Notes: generated by a model not told the origin, from the letters alone. A stretch of DNA of 11,118 nucleotides from an uncultured Collinsella sp. (GCA_902492935.1 CABUNJ010000039.1:1-11118), one strand, 5' to 3'. Numbered from the stretch's first letter, positions 5,765 through 11,118 are shown. Translations and numbers: made by a program.

Positions 5765-5881
5765 ATGGGTAGTTTTATGGATCACATAATCGGAGGGCTT
5801 GCCGGAATCTGCCACATTATCTTAACAATTGGGCTTGCCTTCCTGTTCCATGCCTTCATTGAACCAGCAGAAAACAACTAA
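5765..5881 (+). CDS. Possible small single-pass membrane peptide
   Basis: A 38-codon frame (or 34 codons from the ATG at 5777) reads MDHIIGGLAGICHIILTIG followed by LAFLFHAF and a polar tail ending EPAENN. The centre is one hydrophobic helix of about 20 residues, enough to span a membrane. It ends 13 bases before the ATG of the VOC gene, whose ribosome binding site lies between them. Its beginning overlaps the end of the startless frame by 13-25 bases, an arrangement seen with translational coupling. Weak points are its length and the lack of a good ribosome binding site. I do not recognise the family. Confidence 0.4.
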   Translation: MGSFMDHIIGGLAGICHIILTIGLAFLFHAFIEPAENN

Positions 5882-5894
5882 CGAGGAGGAACTT

Positions 5895-6353
5895 ATGATT
5901 GGACAGATCTACCATGTGGGATTGACGGTCAGCGACCTGGGCCGTTCCGTGGCGTTTTATCGGGATGTGCTGGGCCTTCAGTATCAGGGGGAGCTCCTGA
6001 TGGAGGGAAAAGAGACGGAGGCAATGTTCCGGCGAGAAAACTGCAAGGCACGGGTTGCTTATCTGAACGGCTCGGATCAGCTGCATATGCCGCCGGTGGA
6101 ACTGATCCAGTTTGTGGAGGATGAAATTCACCGCAAGCCCATGGATCTTTTCACAACTTCCATATCAGAACTTTGCTTCTATGCAGAGGATGCAGATGCG
6201 GTCTATCAAAAACTGGTGGAGCAGGGTGTGGAGTGTTTCTCCGCTCCCCAGATATTTGATTTTCGGCAGGATGGCTTTGGCCGGAGCAGAGCCTTCTACT
6301 TTCGGGATCCAGATGGAATCATATTAGAAATCATGCAGCCGCTGGAGAAATGA
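5895..6353 (+). CDS. VOC (glyoxalase/bleomycin resistance/dioxygenase) family protein
   Basis: A complete 152-residue two-repeat vicinal oxygen chelate protein. The first betaalphabetabetabeta module begins IYHVGLTVSDLGRSVAFYRD (5-24) and ends with PVELIQFV (67-74). The second begins SISELCFYAEDADAVYQKL (89-107) and ends FYFRDPDGIILEIMQP (134-149). Candidate metal ligands are H7, E69 and E145. The fourth position, usually His or Gln at the start of the second module, appears as E92 or is missing, so metal binding may differ from glyoxalase I. The start at 5895 follows ACGAGGAGGAACTT. Codon use is more AT-rich and Firmicutes-like than in flanking genes, and a transposase-like fragment lies directly downstream, suggesting horizontal acquisition. 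Family members include isomerases, dioxygenases and resistance proteins; the substrate cannot be told. Confidence 0.88.
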   Translation: MIGQIYHVGLTVSDLGRSVAFYRDVLGLQYQGELLMEGKETEAMFRRENCKARVAYLNGSDQLHMPPVELIQFVEDEIHRKPMDLFTTSISELCFYAEDADAVYQKLVEQGVECFSAPQIFDFRQDGFGRSRAFYFRDPDGIILEIMQPLEK

Positions 6354-6458
6354 TCTTTTATCCCAGCGAATGTAGCGGTCGATCCATTTCGCCAACAGGC
6401 CCTTTCTGCCCGGATACCCCAGGGCTCGCTGGATGGCTGTCATGCGCTTCCCATTTCG
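6354..6458 (-). pseudogene. Fragment resembling IS3-family transposase OrfA
   Basis: The minus strand below an in-frame TAG at 6459-6461 reads RNGKRMTAIQRALGYPGRKG and then LLAKWIDRYIRWDKRS, running up to the VOC stop codon. The pattern T-x-x-x-R-A-L-G-Y-P-x-R followed by a W-I-x-x-Y helix is typical of the second helix-turn-helix of IS3/IS150-type OrfA. No start codon region, orfB or terminal repeats are visible. It is therefore at most a small remnant, but it marks the downstream edge of the AT-richer VOC segment. Confidence 0.5.
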
Positions 6459-6536
6459 CTAAACAAGCGTCAAAGAGGATTATCGATCGTTTCGGCATCG
6501 CCACTGAACTGCGCTATCAGCAAAGTGGCAGGAATA

Positions 6537-6575
6537 AAGGCCTTCGAATCTTCTGGTTCGGCGGCCTTCTTTTTT
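6537..6575 (+). terminator. Rho-independent terminator downstream of the VOC gene
   Basis: AAGGCCTTCGAA (6537-6548) pairs with TTCGGCGGCCTT (6557-6568) apart from a two-base internal mismatch, and is followed by CTTTTTTC. The T-run favours plus-strand use. On the minus strand TTTATT follows the stem, so it might also act on the convergent merR transcript ending at 6630. Confidence 0.75.
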
Positions 6576-6629
6576 CATTGCTACCCGAAAAAGAACTCCT
6601 TGACGAACTCCCTTGAGCATCGGACGGCA

Positions 6630-7070
6630 CTATCGAGCGTGAGCGTTTTCGTAGGCCTCTTTGATTCCTTCTGGCAAGCCGTCGGGAATCAGTGCCTTCA
6701 GCTCAGCCTCGCTGTTGCCCTGATTCAGCTGCCCGTAGTACCAGCATTTGAACTTCAACATGTCCAGCGCGCGGTTCATGCTCTCGATCTCCGACTCCAT
6801 ATGGGCCTTACGCTCCTCGAACATGGCCTTGCGCTGGGGGTAAGTGGACGGGCCCTCCGCACACCATTCCATGAACAGACGGATGTCCTTGATCTCCATC
6901 TCCGCTTTCTTCAGGCATTCGATGACTCGAAGCGCCTCGAGTTCCGCGTCGCCGAATCGACGAATGCCGGACGTCCGCTCCAGCCCCGGGAACAATCCCT
7001 GCTTGTCGTAATACCGCAGCGTTGAGGCGGGCAAGCCGAACATTTCCGCCACCTGTCCGATTGTGTACAT
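6630..7070 (-). CDS. MerR-family transcriptional regulator
   Basis: A complete 146-residue MerR-type activator. The N-terminal winged helix MYTIGQVAEMFGLPASTLRYYDKQGL (written here in part: TIGQVAEMFGLPASTLRYYD) is followed by the RRFGDAELEALRVIECLKK segment and a long dimerisation helix (about 77-105). The C-terminal FKCWYY...LIPDGLPEGIKEAY tail is the segment duplicated in the relic at 4771-4906. It lacks the Cys set of metal sensors, so a small organic molecule or redox signal is more likely. The start at 7070 follows GGAGGGG. It diverges from the CMD-cupin/hydrolase pair and from the operator at 7105-7124, which it most likely controls together with its own expression. Confidence 0.94.
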   Translation of the reverse strand: MYTIGQVAEMFGLPASTLRYYDKQGLFPGLERTSGIRRFGDAELEALRVIECLKKAEMEIKDIRLFMEWCAEGPSTYPQRKAMFEERKAHMESEIESMNRALDMLKFKCWYYGQLNQGNSEAELKALIPDGLPEGIKEAYENAHAR

Positions 7071-7101
7071 GGCCCCTCCGAATAAATCTCGAATTCACTC
7101 C

Positions 7102-7132
7102 TTGACCTAAAGTCAGGTTTAGGTATTACCTT
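7102..7132 (+). promoter_or_regulatory. MerR-type promoter/operator with long spacer
   Basis: -35 TTGACC (7102-7107) and -10 TACCTT (7127-7132) are separated by 19 bp, the overlong spacer typical of MerR-activated promoters. Between them lies a perfect inverted repeat ACCTAAA (7105-7111) / TTTAGGT (7118-7124) with a 6-bp centre. It points at the CMD-cupin gene, starts 31 bp from the merR start codon, and is the expected binding site of that MerR protein. Confidence 0.8.
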
Positions 7133-7154
7133 CATTCTCGTCAATATAAATCGG

Positions 7155-7328
7155 TAGCGCAAGGGGTGGTCCGTAATGGGCAAAACGGTTTTCGCCGGCG
7201 GCGTGAGCGGTGTGGGCGATATCGCCGGGCATCCCGCTCTGGAACGGGCGCGACGAATGGGCATGGAAATCTTGGCGGGCTACTTAGCCGCGCGGAGACG
7301 GATTCGTGTCCAGAACCATCGATAGGAG
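7155..7328 (+). pseudogene. Probable C-terminal relic of a flavin reductase
   Basis: After an in-frame TAG the frame reads RKGWSVMGKTVFAGGVSGVG followed by DIAGHPALERARRMGMEILA and ends at TAG 7326-7328. The pattern G-G-V-x-x-x-G-D-I-x-G-H-P-A-L-E-x-A resembles the last strand and helix of NADPH-dependent FMN reductase/iron-sulfur flavoproteins, the family intact at 9223-9753. No start or N-terminal domain remains. It lies in the leader between the MerR operator and the CMD-cupin gene. Translation as a 50-residue peptide from the ATG at 7176 is possible but no good ribosome binding site precedes it. Confidence 0.5.
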
Positions 7329-7338
7329 GAAATCGATC

Positions 7339-8103
7339 ATGGCAATTAAACAGACGGCGGGCAGAGACGCCCTGGGGGATTTTGCCCCCAAATTTGCACA
7401 GCTCAATGACGATGTGCTGTTCGGCGAGGTATGGAGCCGAGAAGACAGGCTTTCCCTTCGAGACCGCAGCGTGGTGACGGCGGTTGCCTTGATGGCACAG
7501 GGGCTGACGGACTCCTCGTTCCAATATCATCTGATGTCCGCAAAGAACAACGGGGTGACTAGGGCTGAGATAGCGGAAATCCTTACGCATGCGGCGTTTT
7601 ATGCGGGATGGTCCAAGGCGTGGGCGGCCTTTCGCATGGCGAAGGAGGTCTGGGCAGATGATGATGCCGCTGATGCAAGAGCTGAGCATCAAAACGAGAT
7701 GGCCTTTCCTATCGGTGTCCCCAACGACGCGTTTGCGAAGTACTTTATCGGGCAAAGCTACCTCGCGCCCCTTTCCACCGAGCAAGTCGGCGTTTACAAT
7801 GTGACGTTTGAGCCCGGCTGCCGCAACAACTGGCATGTCCATCACGCCAAAAGCGGTGGCGGACAGATCCTCGTCTGCGTGGCCGGTCGAGGGCTTTACC
7901 AGGAATGGGGTAAACCGGCACAGGAACTGCGCCCTGGCGACGTGGTCAACATCGCCCCGGGTGTGAAACATTGGCACGGTGCGGCGCCCGACAGCTGGTT
8001 CTCCCATCTCGCGGTGGAGGTTCCGGGCGAGGAGGCCTCCAACGAGTGGTTGGAGCCCGTGGACGACGAGCAATACCTTAAAGCGATTGACGGGAAGGCT
8101 TAG
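7339..8103 (+). CDS. Carboxymuconolactone decarboxylase-cupin fusion protein
   Basis: A 254-residue two-domain protein. Residues about 22-105 form an all-helical CMD/AhpD-like domain with E30, H64 (FQYHLMSAKNNG) and H84 (ILTHAAFYAGW) at the positions usually conserved in CMD proteins. The Cys pair of AhpD peroxidases is absent. Residues about 145-235 form a cupin, with metal ligands in WHVHHAKSGGGQ and in VKHWHGAAPDSWFSHL. Such fusions are common in gut anaerobes next to MerR regulators, hydrolases and flavodoxins. Their substrate is not settled; quinone or lactone-like electrophiles have been proposed by context. The start at 7339 follows AGGAGGAAA. Only 2 bp separate its stop from the hydrolase ATG, so the two are one operon, probably activated from the MerR-type promoter at 7102-7132. 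Confidence 0.94.
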   Translation: MAIKQTAGRDALGDFAPKFAQLNDDVLFGEVWSREDRLSLRDRSVVTAVALMAQGLTDSSFQYHLMSAKNNGVTRAEIAEILTHAAFYAGWSKAWAAFRMAKEVWADDDAADARAEHQNEMAFPIGVPNDAFAKYFIGQSYLAPLSTEQVGVYNVTFEPGCRNNWHVHHAKSGGGQILVCVAGRGLYQEWGKPAQELRPGDVVNIAPGVKHWHGAAPDSWFSHLAVEVPGEEASNEWLEPVDDEQYLKAIDGKA

Positions 8104-8105
8104 GC

Positions 8106-9077
8106 ATGGAGCAGTTGAAACTGACGCAGGAATGGGACAAGGTATTCCCCAAAAGCGACAAGGTTGAGCACAGCAAGGCGACCTTCCACAACCGATACGG
8201 CATCACGCTGGCTGCCGACGTGTACGTGCCTAAGAACGCGGAAGGCAAGCTGCCCGCCATCGCCGTCAGCGGCCCGTTTGGCGCGGTGAAAGAGCAGTCC
8301 TGCGGTCTGTACGCGCAGAAGATGGCGGAGCTGGGATTTTTCGCAATTGCCTTTGACCCGTCCTATACCGGCGAGAGCGGCGGCACGCCCCGCTATGTAG
8401 CATCGCCGGACATCAACACCGAGGACTTTTGCGCAGCGGTGGATTTCCTCTCTGTGCAGGAAAGCGTTGACCCGGAGCGTATCGGCATCATCGGTATCTG
8501 CGGTTGGGGCGGCATGGCAGTCAATGCGGCAGCCATCGACACCCGTATCAAAGCTACCGCGGCTATGACCATGTACGATATGACCCGCGTGACCGCAAAC
8601 GGCTATTTTGACGCCGAGGATTCCAAGCAGGCGCGCTTTGAAAAGCGGAAAGCGCTGAACGCGCAGCGCACCGAGGACTATAAAAACGGCAGCTATGCGC
8701 TGGCGGGCGGCGTGGTCGATCCGCTACCGGAGGATGCGCCGCAGTTTGTAGCGGACTATTATGCCTACTACAAAACTCCGCGAGGCTATCATCCCCGCAG
8801 CCTGAACTCCAACGGTGGCTGGAATGCGACGTCTTCGCTGTCATTTTTGAATATGCCGATTTTGCAATACAGCAGCGAAATCCGCTCTGCTGTGTTGCTG
8901 GTGCATGGCGAGAAGGCGCACTCCCGCTATTTCAGCGAAACCGCGTACGGCAAGCTGACGGGGGACAACAAGGAATTGCTCATTATCCCTGGTGCCAGCC
9001 ACACCGACCTTTACGATCAGATGGACATCATTCCGTTTGGAAAGCTGAAGGCATTCTTTGAGGAATATCTGAAATAA
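8106..9077 (+). CDS. Alpha/beta hydrolase, dienelactone hydrolase-like with Cys nucleophile motif
   Basis: A complete 323-residue alpha/beta hydrolase. The nucleophile elbow is GICGWGG (130-136), so Cys132 replaces the common Ser, as in dienelactone hydrolases and many YcjY-like proteins. The catalytic His is H299 in GASHTDLYD, and VLLVHGEKAHSRYF precedes it in the usual place. The oxyanion region contains SGPFGAVKEQ (55-64). There is no signal peptide, so the protein is cytosolic. The ribosome binding site GGGAAGG lies inside the end of the CMD-cupin gene, 2 bp before which that gene stops, indicating translational coupling. It probably hydrolyses an ester or lactone produced or modified by its partner, but the substrate is unknown. 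Codon use in the second half is somewhat less GC-biased than in the reductase cluster. Confidence 0.93.
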   Translation: MEQLKLTQEWDKVFPKSDKVEHSKATFHNRYGITLAADVYVPKNAEGKLPAIAVSGPFGAVKEQSCGLYAQKMAELGFFAIAFDPSYTGESGGTPRYVASPDINTEDFCAAVDFLSVQESVDPERIGIIGICGWGGMAVNAAAIDTRIKATAAMTMYDMTRVTANGYFDAEDSKQARFEKRKALNAQRTEDYKNGSYALAGGVVDPLPEDAPQFVADYYAYYKTPRGYHPRSLNSNGGWNATSSLSFLNMPILQYSSEIRSAVLLVHGEKAHSRYFSETAYGKLTGDNKELLIIPGASHTDLYDQMDIIPFGKLKAFFEEYLK

Positions 9078-9150
9078 GGCGTGCCTCGATTCAATGCCAA
9101 GTCTCCAGCAACGATTCTTCTAAAGAGTGGGAGTAGCTGAAACGAGGTGC

Positions 9151-9180
9151 TTGAATAGCTCCATCCGTTTTGGCTACAAG
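9151..9180 (+). promoter_or_regulatory. Candidate promoter of the flavoprotein gene
   Basis: TTGAAT (9151-9156) and TACAAG (9175-9180) are spaced by 18 bp, each with four of six consensus bases. Transcription would start within the hairpin at 9185-9206. The 145-bp gap after the hydrolase makes a separate promoter reasonable. Confidence 0.35.
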
Positions 9181-9184
9181 AAAA

Positions 9185-9206
9185 CATGCCGCGCGCCTGC
9201 GGCATG
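9185..9206 (+). promoter_or_regulatory. Hairpin directly before the flavoprotein ribosome binding site
   Basis: CATGCCGC (9185-9192) and GCGGCATG (9199-9206) form a perfect 8-bp GC-rich stem with loop GCGCCT. The next bases, AAGGAGGGAG, are the ribosome binding site. Without a T-run it is not a terminator for the hydrolase. It may stabilise the mRNA 5' end or serve as an operator. Confidence 0.5.
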
Positions 9207-9222
9207 AAGGAGGGAGATTTCT

Positions 9223-9753
9223 ATGAATATCGTTGTATTGAGTGGCAGCCCGCGCAAGGGCGCCAATACCGACACCATGGTCGAGGCGTTTGCCGAGACT
9301 GCGCGCGAGGCCGGCCATACGGTCGAGGTCATCCGCGTTGCCGGCAAAAAGATCGCTGGTTGTCTGGGATGCCAGTACTGCTTTACCCACGAGGGCGCTT
9401 GCGTGCAGAAGGATGACATGGCCGACGTGATCGAGTCGCTGAAAGGCGCCGACATGGTTGTCTTCGCTTCGCCTATCTACTGGTTCGATATCACCGCGCA
9501 GGAGAAGGCCGCCATCGACCGCCTGTACGCCTTCGGCGCCACGGGCTTCCCGTTCACCAAGACGGCCCTTTTGCTCGATAGCCACAGCGAGGGCGTCTAT
9601 GATGCGGCGATCGCTATGTACAAGTCAGCCTGCGCGTACTGCAAGTGGGAGGACCAGGGCATTGTCACCATTAGCGGCATGACCGAGCGCGACAGCATGG
9701 CCTCCTCGCCCAAGCTGGAAGAGGTGCGAGAGCTCGCTCGCAAGCTTGCCTAA
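9223..9753 (+). CDS. Iron-sulfur flavoprotein / NADPH-dependent FMN reductase family
   Basis: A 176-residue flavodoxin-fold protein. SGSPRKGANTD (7-17) is the FMN phosphate-binding loop. C47, C50, C53 and C60 (C-x2-C-x2-C-x6-C) match the compact cysteine motif that binds a [4Fe-4S] cluster in archaeal/bacterial iron-sulfur flavoproteins. FASPIYWFDITAQEKAAIDR contributes to the flavin site and dimer contact. The C-terminus TISGMTERDSMASSPKLEEV is typical. It probably transfers electrons from a reduced carrier to a small acceptor or detoxifies quinones or oxygen in the cytoplasm. The start at 9223 follows GAAGGAGGGAG. It lies downstream of the CMD-cupin/hydrolase operon, with its own likely promoter and a hairpin leader. 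Base composition matches the high-GC background. Confidence 0.93.
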   Translation: MNIVVLSGSPRKGANTDTMVEAFAETAREAGHTVEVIRVAGKKIAGCLGCQYCFTHEGACVQKDDMADVIESLKGADMVVFASPIYWFDITAQEKAAIDRLYAFGATGFPFTKTALLLDSHSEGVYDAAIAMYKSACAYCKWEDQGIVTISGMTERDSMASSPKLEEVRELARKLA

Positions 9754-9764
9754 AGACAAGAAGA

Positions 9765-9833
9765 GCGCATGGCAATCGGCGTTATTTGAAGTGCTTGCCG
9801 TCCTTGCCAGGTGAATCGTTGATTGCCATGCGC
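9765..9833. repeat. 13-bp perfect inverted repeat with 43-nt centre between convergent genes
   Basis: GCGCATGGCAATC (9765-9777) and GATTGCCATGCGC (9821-9833) are exact reverse complements. They occupy nearly the whole space between the flavoprotein stop (9753) and the ATPase stop (9862). No T-tract follows either arm. It may act as a convergent-transcript barrier, a structured 3' end, or be a small repeated element. Confidence 0.75.
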
Positions 9834-9861
9834 CGCTGCCCTTGCGGACAATCTCGGCGTG

Positions 9862-10956
9862 CTATGAGGCCTTCTCACTCAGGAACTCCCTGAATGCGGG
9901 GATGTCAAAGCCAACGAGACCACGCCCGCGCTCTCCGATGACGCCGTCCTCGAGGAGGCGGCGTTTGTATTGGCTTGCGTAGTTGCTGGCGACGCCCATG
10001 CGTTTGGCTATCTCCGAGACCCTGCTGGGGCCAGAATCGGGCAGCATCGCGAGCAAAAACTCAATGTCTTTATCGGAAAGCTCCTGATAGGTCGTTTCGA
10101 GAATTCGATCGCGCAGTTCCATGCGGGCAAGCAGAGAACCCTGCTGTACATCAGGTGCACTGATTTTGGGCGAGTTCTCCGAAACATCCCATGTGCGATA
10201 TCCGACGAGCTGCATCATATAGGGAAATCCGTCGACGGCCTTCACGGCATCCTCGAGCGCTTCTGGCGTGATTGAGCGGCCTCCGGCCTCAACGGTTTTG
10301 CGGAATGCGTTTGCAATTTCAACGTCAGTGATTCGTCCCAACTGATGATATTGGGAACGCCTGAGGAACGAGACGGAATCGTTACGCAGCAACGCCGATA
10401 CTTTGTAGGGCAGTCCTGCCATGAGTAGGGCAACTTTTTTACCTTCGCGTACAAAGTGCTGGTAAACAGAGGCAAATTGAAGCATTTCTTCGAGATCGAC
10501 GGTGACTTCATCGATGGTGATGAGAAGTCCGATGTCATGTTTTTCGAGTTGCTTAAAGATGCCATTCATGCGCGTGCGCCAGTTGCCCTGAGCCTCTTGA
10601 GCATATGTCCAATCGATGCCCACTGGGCCAATTTGAACACCGTTTATGCGCGCGTGAGGCTGTGAGAGGTAGCTATCTGCGGCTTCTTTGGTTCGCTCGA
10701 TAATATCTTCGAGCATGCCTGGCATGGCGGAGACATTTGCTGCGATCCAGTCGTGTTCAAGCGCCGTTTCTGAAAGGAGCGAGAGAAGCGCCGTCTTGCC
10801 CGTTCCCCTTGCGCCAGTAAAAATGGTCGACAGGTTGGGATCTCCCGGGCCGTTGATAAAGCCACGGTTGATGTCACGCAGGATATGCTCGCGACCCGCT
10901 AGAAAGGGAGGGACGCTTCCGAACGTCGGGGTAAAGGGGTTCTTGCTGTACTCCAT
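9862..10956 (-). CDS. AAA-type ATP-binding protein with C-terminal winged helix
   Basis: A 364-residue cytosolic ATPase. GARGTGKT (48-55) is Walker A and LLITIDEV (144-151) is Walker B with D149/E150. VALLMAGLPYKV (about 178-190) fits the following sensor strand. The C-terminal 65 residues (DIEFLLAMLPDSGPSRVSEI then AKRMGVASNYASQYKRRLLE) form a winged helix that could bind DNA. This layout matches the archaeal-type/ORC-like ATPase group common as orphans in actinobacteria. Its role is not established; DNA-binding regulation or mobile-element control is plausible. I use ATG 10956, behind AAAGGAGC, rather than the longer in-frame ATG at 11010. The longer start would encode the tandem repeats as an odd Lys/Ala-rich extension. 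The repeats at 10969-11020 directly upstream suggest autoregulation. Confidence 0.88.
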   Translation of the reverse strand: MEYSKNPFTPTFGSVPPFLAGREHILRDINRGFINGPGDPNLSTIFTGARGTGKTALLSLLSETALEHDWIAANVSAMPGMLEDIIERTKEAADSYLSQPHARINGVQIGPVGIDWTYAQEAQGNWRTRMNGIFKQLEKHDIGLLITIDEVTVDLEEMLQFASVYQHFVREGKKVALLMAGLPYKVSALLRNDSVSFLRRSQYHQLGRITDVEIANAFRKTVEAGGRSITPEALEDAVKAVDGFPYMMQLVGYRTWDVSENSPKISAPDVQQGSLLARMELRDRILETTYQELSDKDIEFLLAMLPDSGPSRVSEIAKRMGVASNYASQYKRRLLEDGVIGERGRGLVGFDIPAFREFLSEKAS

Positions 10957-10968
10957 GGTAGCTCCTTT

Positions 10969-11020
10969 GCAAGTTTTGCTAATTTTTGCAAGTTTTGCTA
11001 ACTTTTGCAAGTTTTGCTAA
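10969..11020. repeat. Three tandem 19-bp repeats before the ATPase gene
   Basis: GCAAGTTTTGCTAA starts at 10969, 10988 and 11007, with T-rich linkers giving an exact 19-bp period. On the minus strand each unit reads TTAGCAAAACTTGC and contains the small inverted repeat GCAA-AAC-TTGC. The array ends 12 bases before the ATPase start codon and overlaps its ribosome-binding region. It looks like a set of operator sites, probably for the ATPase itself through its winged helix. Confidence 0.8.
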
Positions 11021-11118
11021 CGACTGACCAAAGGGCATCGAAGCAGTGACGCTGACATTTTTTGGCTCTTCGGTGGTTTCTGTGGGAGAGATTCCGGCAT
11101 AGGCCCAGCTCAGCGGGC
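11021..11118. other. Right-edge segment, no supported gene
   Basis: The last 98 bases contain no open frame with recognisable sequence. They presumably include the promoter of the minus-strand ATPase and the end of a neighbour outside the window. TTTTTTGG at about 11058-11065 is the only run of note. Confidence 0.4.

Noticed and set aside
7319..7337. ATCGAT on both sides of the CMD-cupin ribosome binding site as a sequestering hairpin
   Set aside because: Six AT-rich pairs with the ribosome binding site in a short loop would be weak, and ATCGAT is a self-palindrome likely to recur by chance.
7141..8073. 310-codon minus-strand frame opposite the CMD-cupin gene
   Set aside because: The opposite strand has a complete, recognisable two-domain protein; this frame shows no family features.
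183..9136. GAGTGGGAGTAG shared by 184-195 and 9125-9136
   Set aside because: A 12-base match is expected by chance in a window of this size and the flanks do not align.
10957..11010. Longer ATPase start adding a Lys/Ala-rich N-terminus
   Set aside because: The added residues are just translation of the tandem repeats, and a good ribosome binding site precedes the internal ATG at 10956.

Overview
The window looks like a chromosomal accessory region from a high-GC, anaerobic, gut-type actinobacterium, probably class Coriobacteriia (Collinsella/Eggerthella/Olsenella-like). This is inferred from the GC-rich codon use, the strong AGGAGG-type ribosome binding sites, and the mix of LysR- and MerR-controlled oxidoreductases, iron-sulfur flavoprotein and CMD-cupin protein. 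No rRNA, tRNA, CRISPR array or intact transposase is visible.

Left block (1-4632): an intergenic segment with clustered CGAATCA repeats, then three minus-strand reductase genes. In transcription order these are aldo/keto reductase 2 (2755-3603), a broken flavodoxin relic (2549-2740), aldo/keto reductase 1 (1592-2443) and a YqhD/Bdh-type iron alcohol dehydrogenase (385-1548), ending at a hairpin terminator (316-346). A divergent LysR regulator (3733-4632) faces them. Both reductase genes carry the same composite upstream motif, GAAGTT-N2-CGTTGG-N9-TATAAC-N2-TGGGGT, 59-60 bp from the start codon. It is the best candidate for the operator of the LysR protein, making this an aldehyde/ketone-reduction regulon.

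Middle block (4633-6629): a scarred region. A truncated, frameshifted copy of the 3' end of a merR gene abuts a short yjdF-family (DUF2992) gene. Then come a perfect 24-bp inverted repeat, a strong orphan terminator, another inverted repeat, and an AT-richer insert carrying short possible peptides and an intact VOC/glyoxalase-family gene. A fragment resembling IS3-type OrfA lies just downstream of the VOC gene. This looks like repeated insertion and deletion.

Right block (6630-9753): an intact minus-strand MerR regulator with a classical MerR-type spacer operator. The operator faces a plus-strand pair: a carboxymuconolactone decarboxylase-cupin fusion and an alpha/beta hydrolase with a Cys nucleophile motif. 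A small iron-sulfur flavoprotein (NADPH-dependent FMN reductase family) follows with its own likely promoter. The leader between operator and first gene contains what looks like the decayed C-terminus of another flavin reductase.

Right edge (9754-11118): a minus-strand AAA-type ATPase with a C-terminal winged helix, preceded by three tandem 19-bp repeats, and a 13-bp inverted repeat in the convergent intergenic space. I do not see an obvious new defence or mobile system. The most informative signals are the shared promoter architecture, the tandem operator-like repeats of the ATPase, and the relics showing that a second MerR/flavodoxin-type locus was once present.
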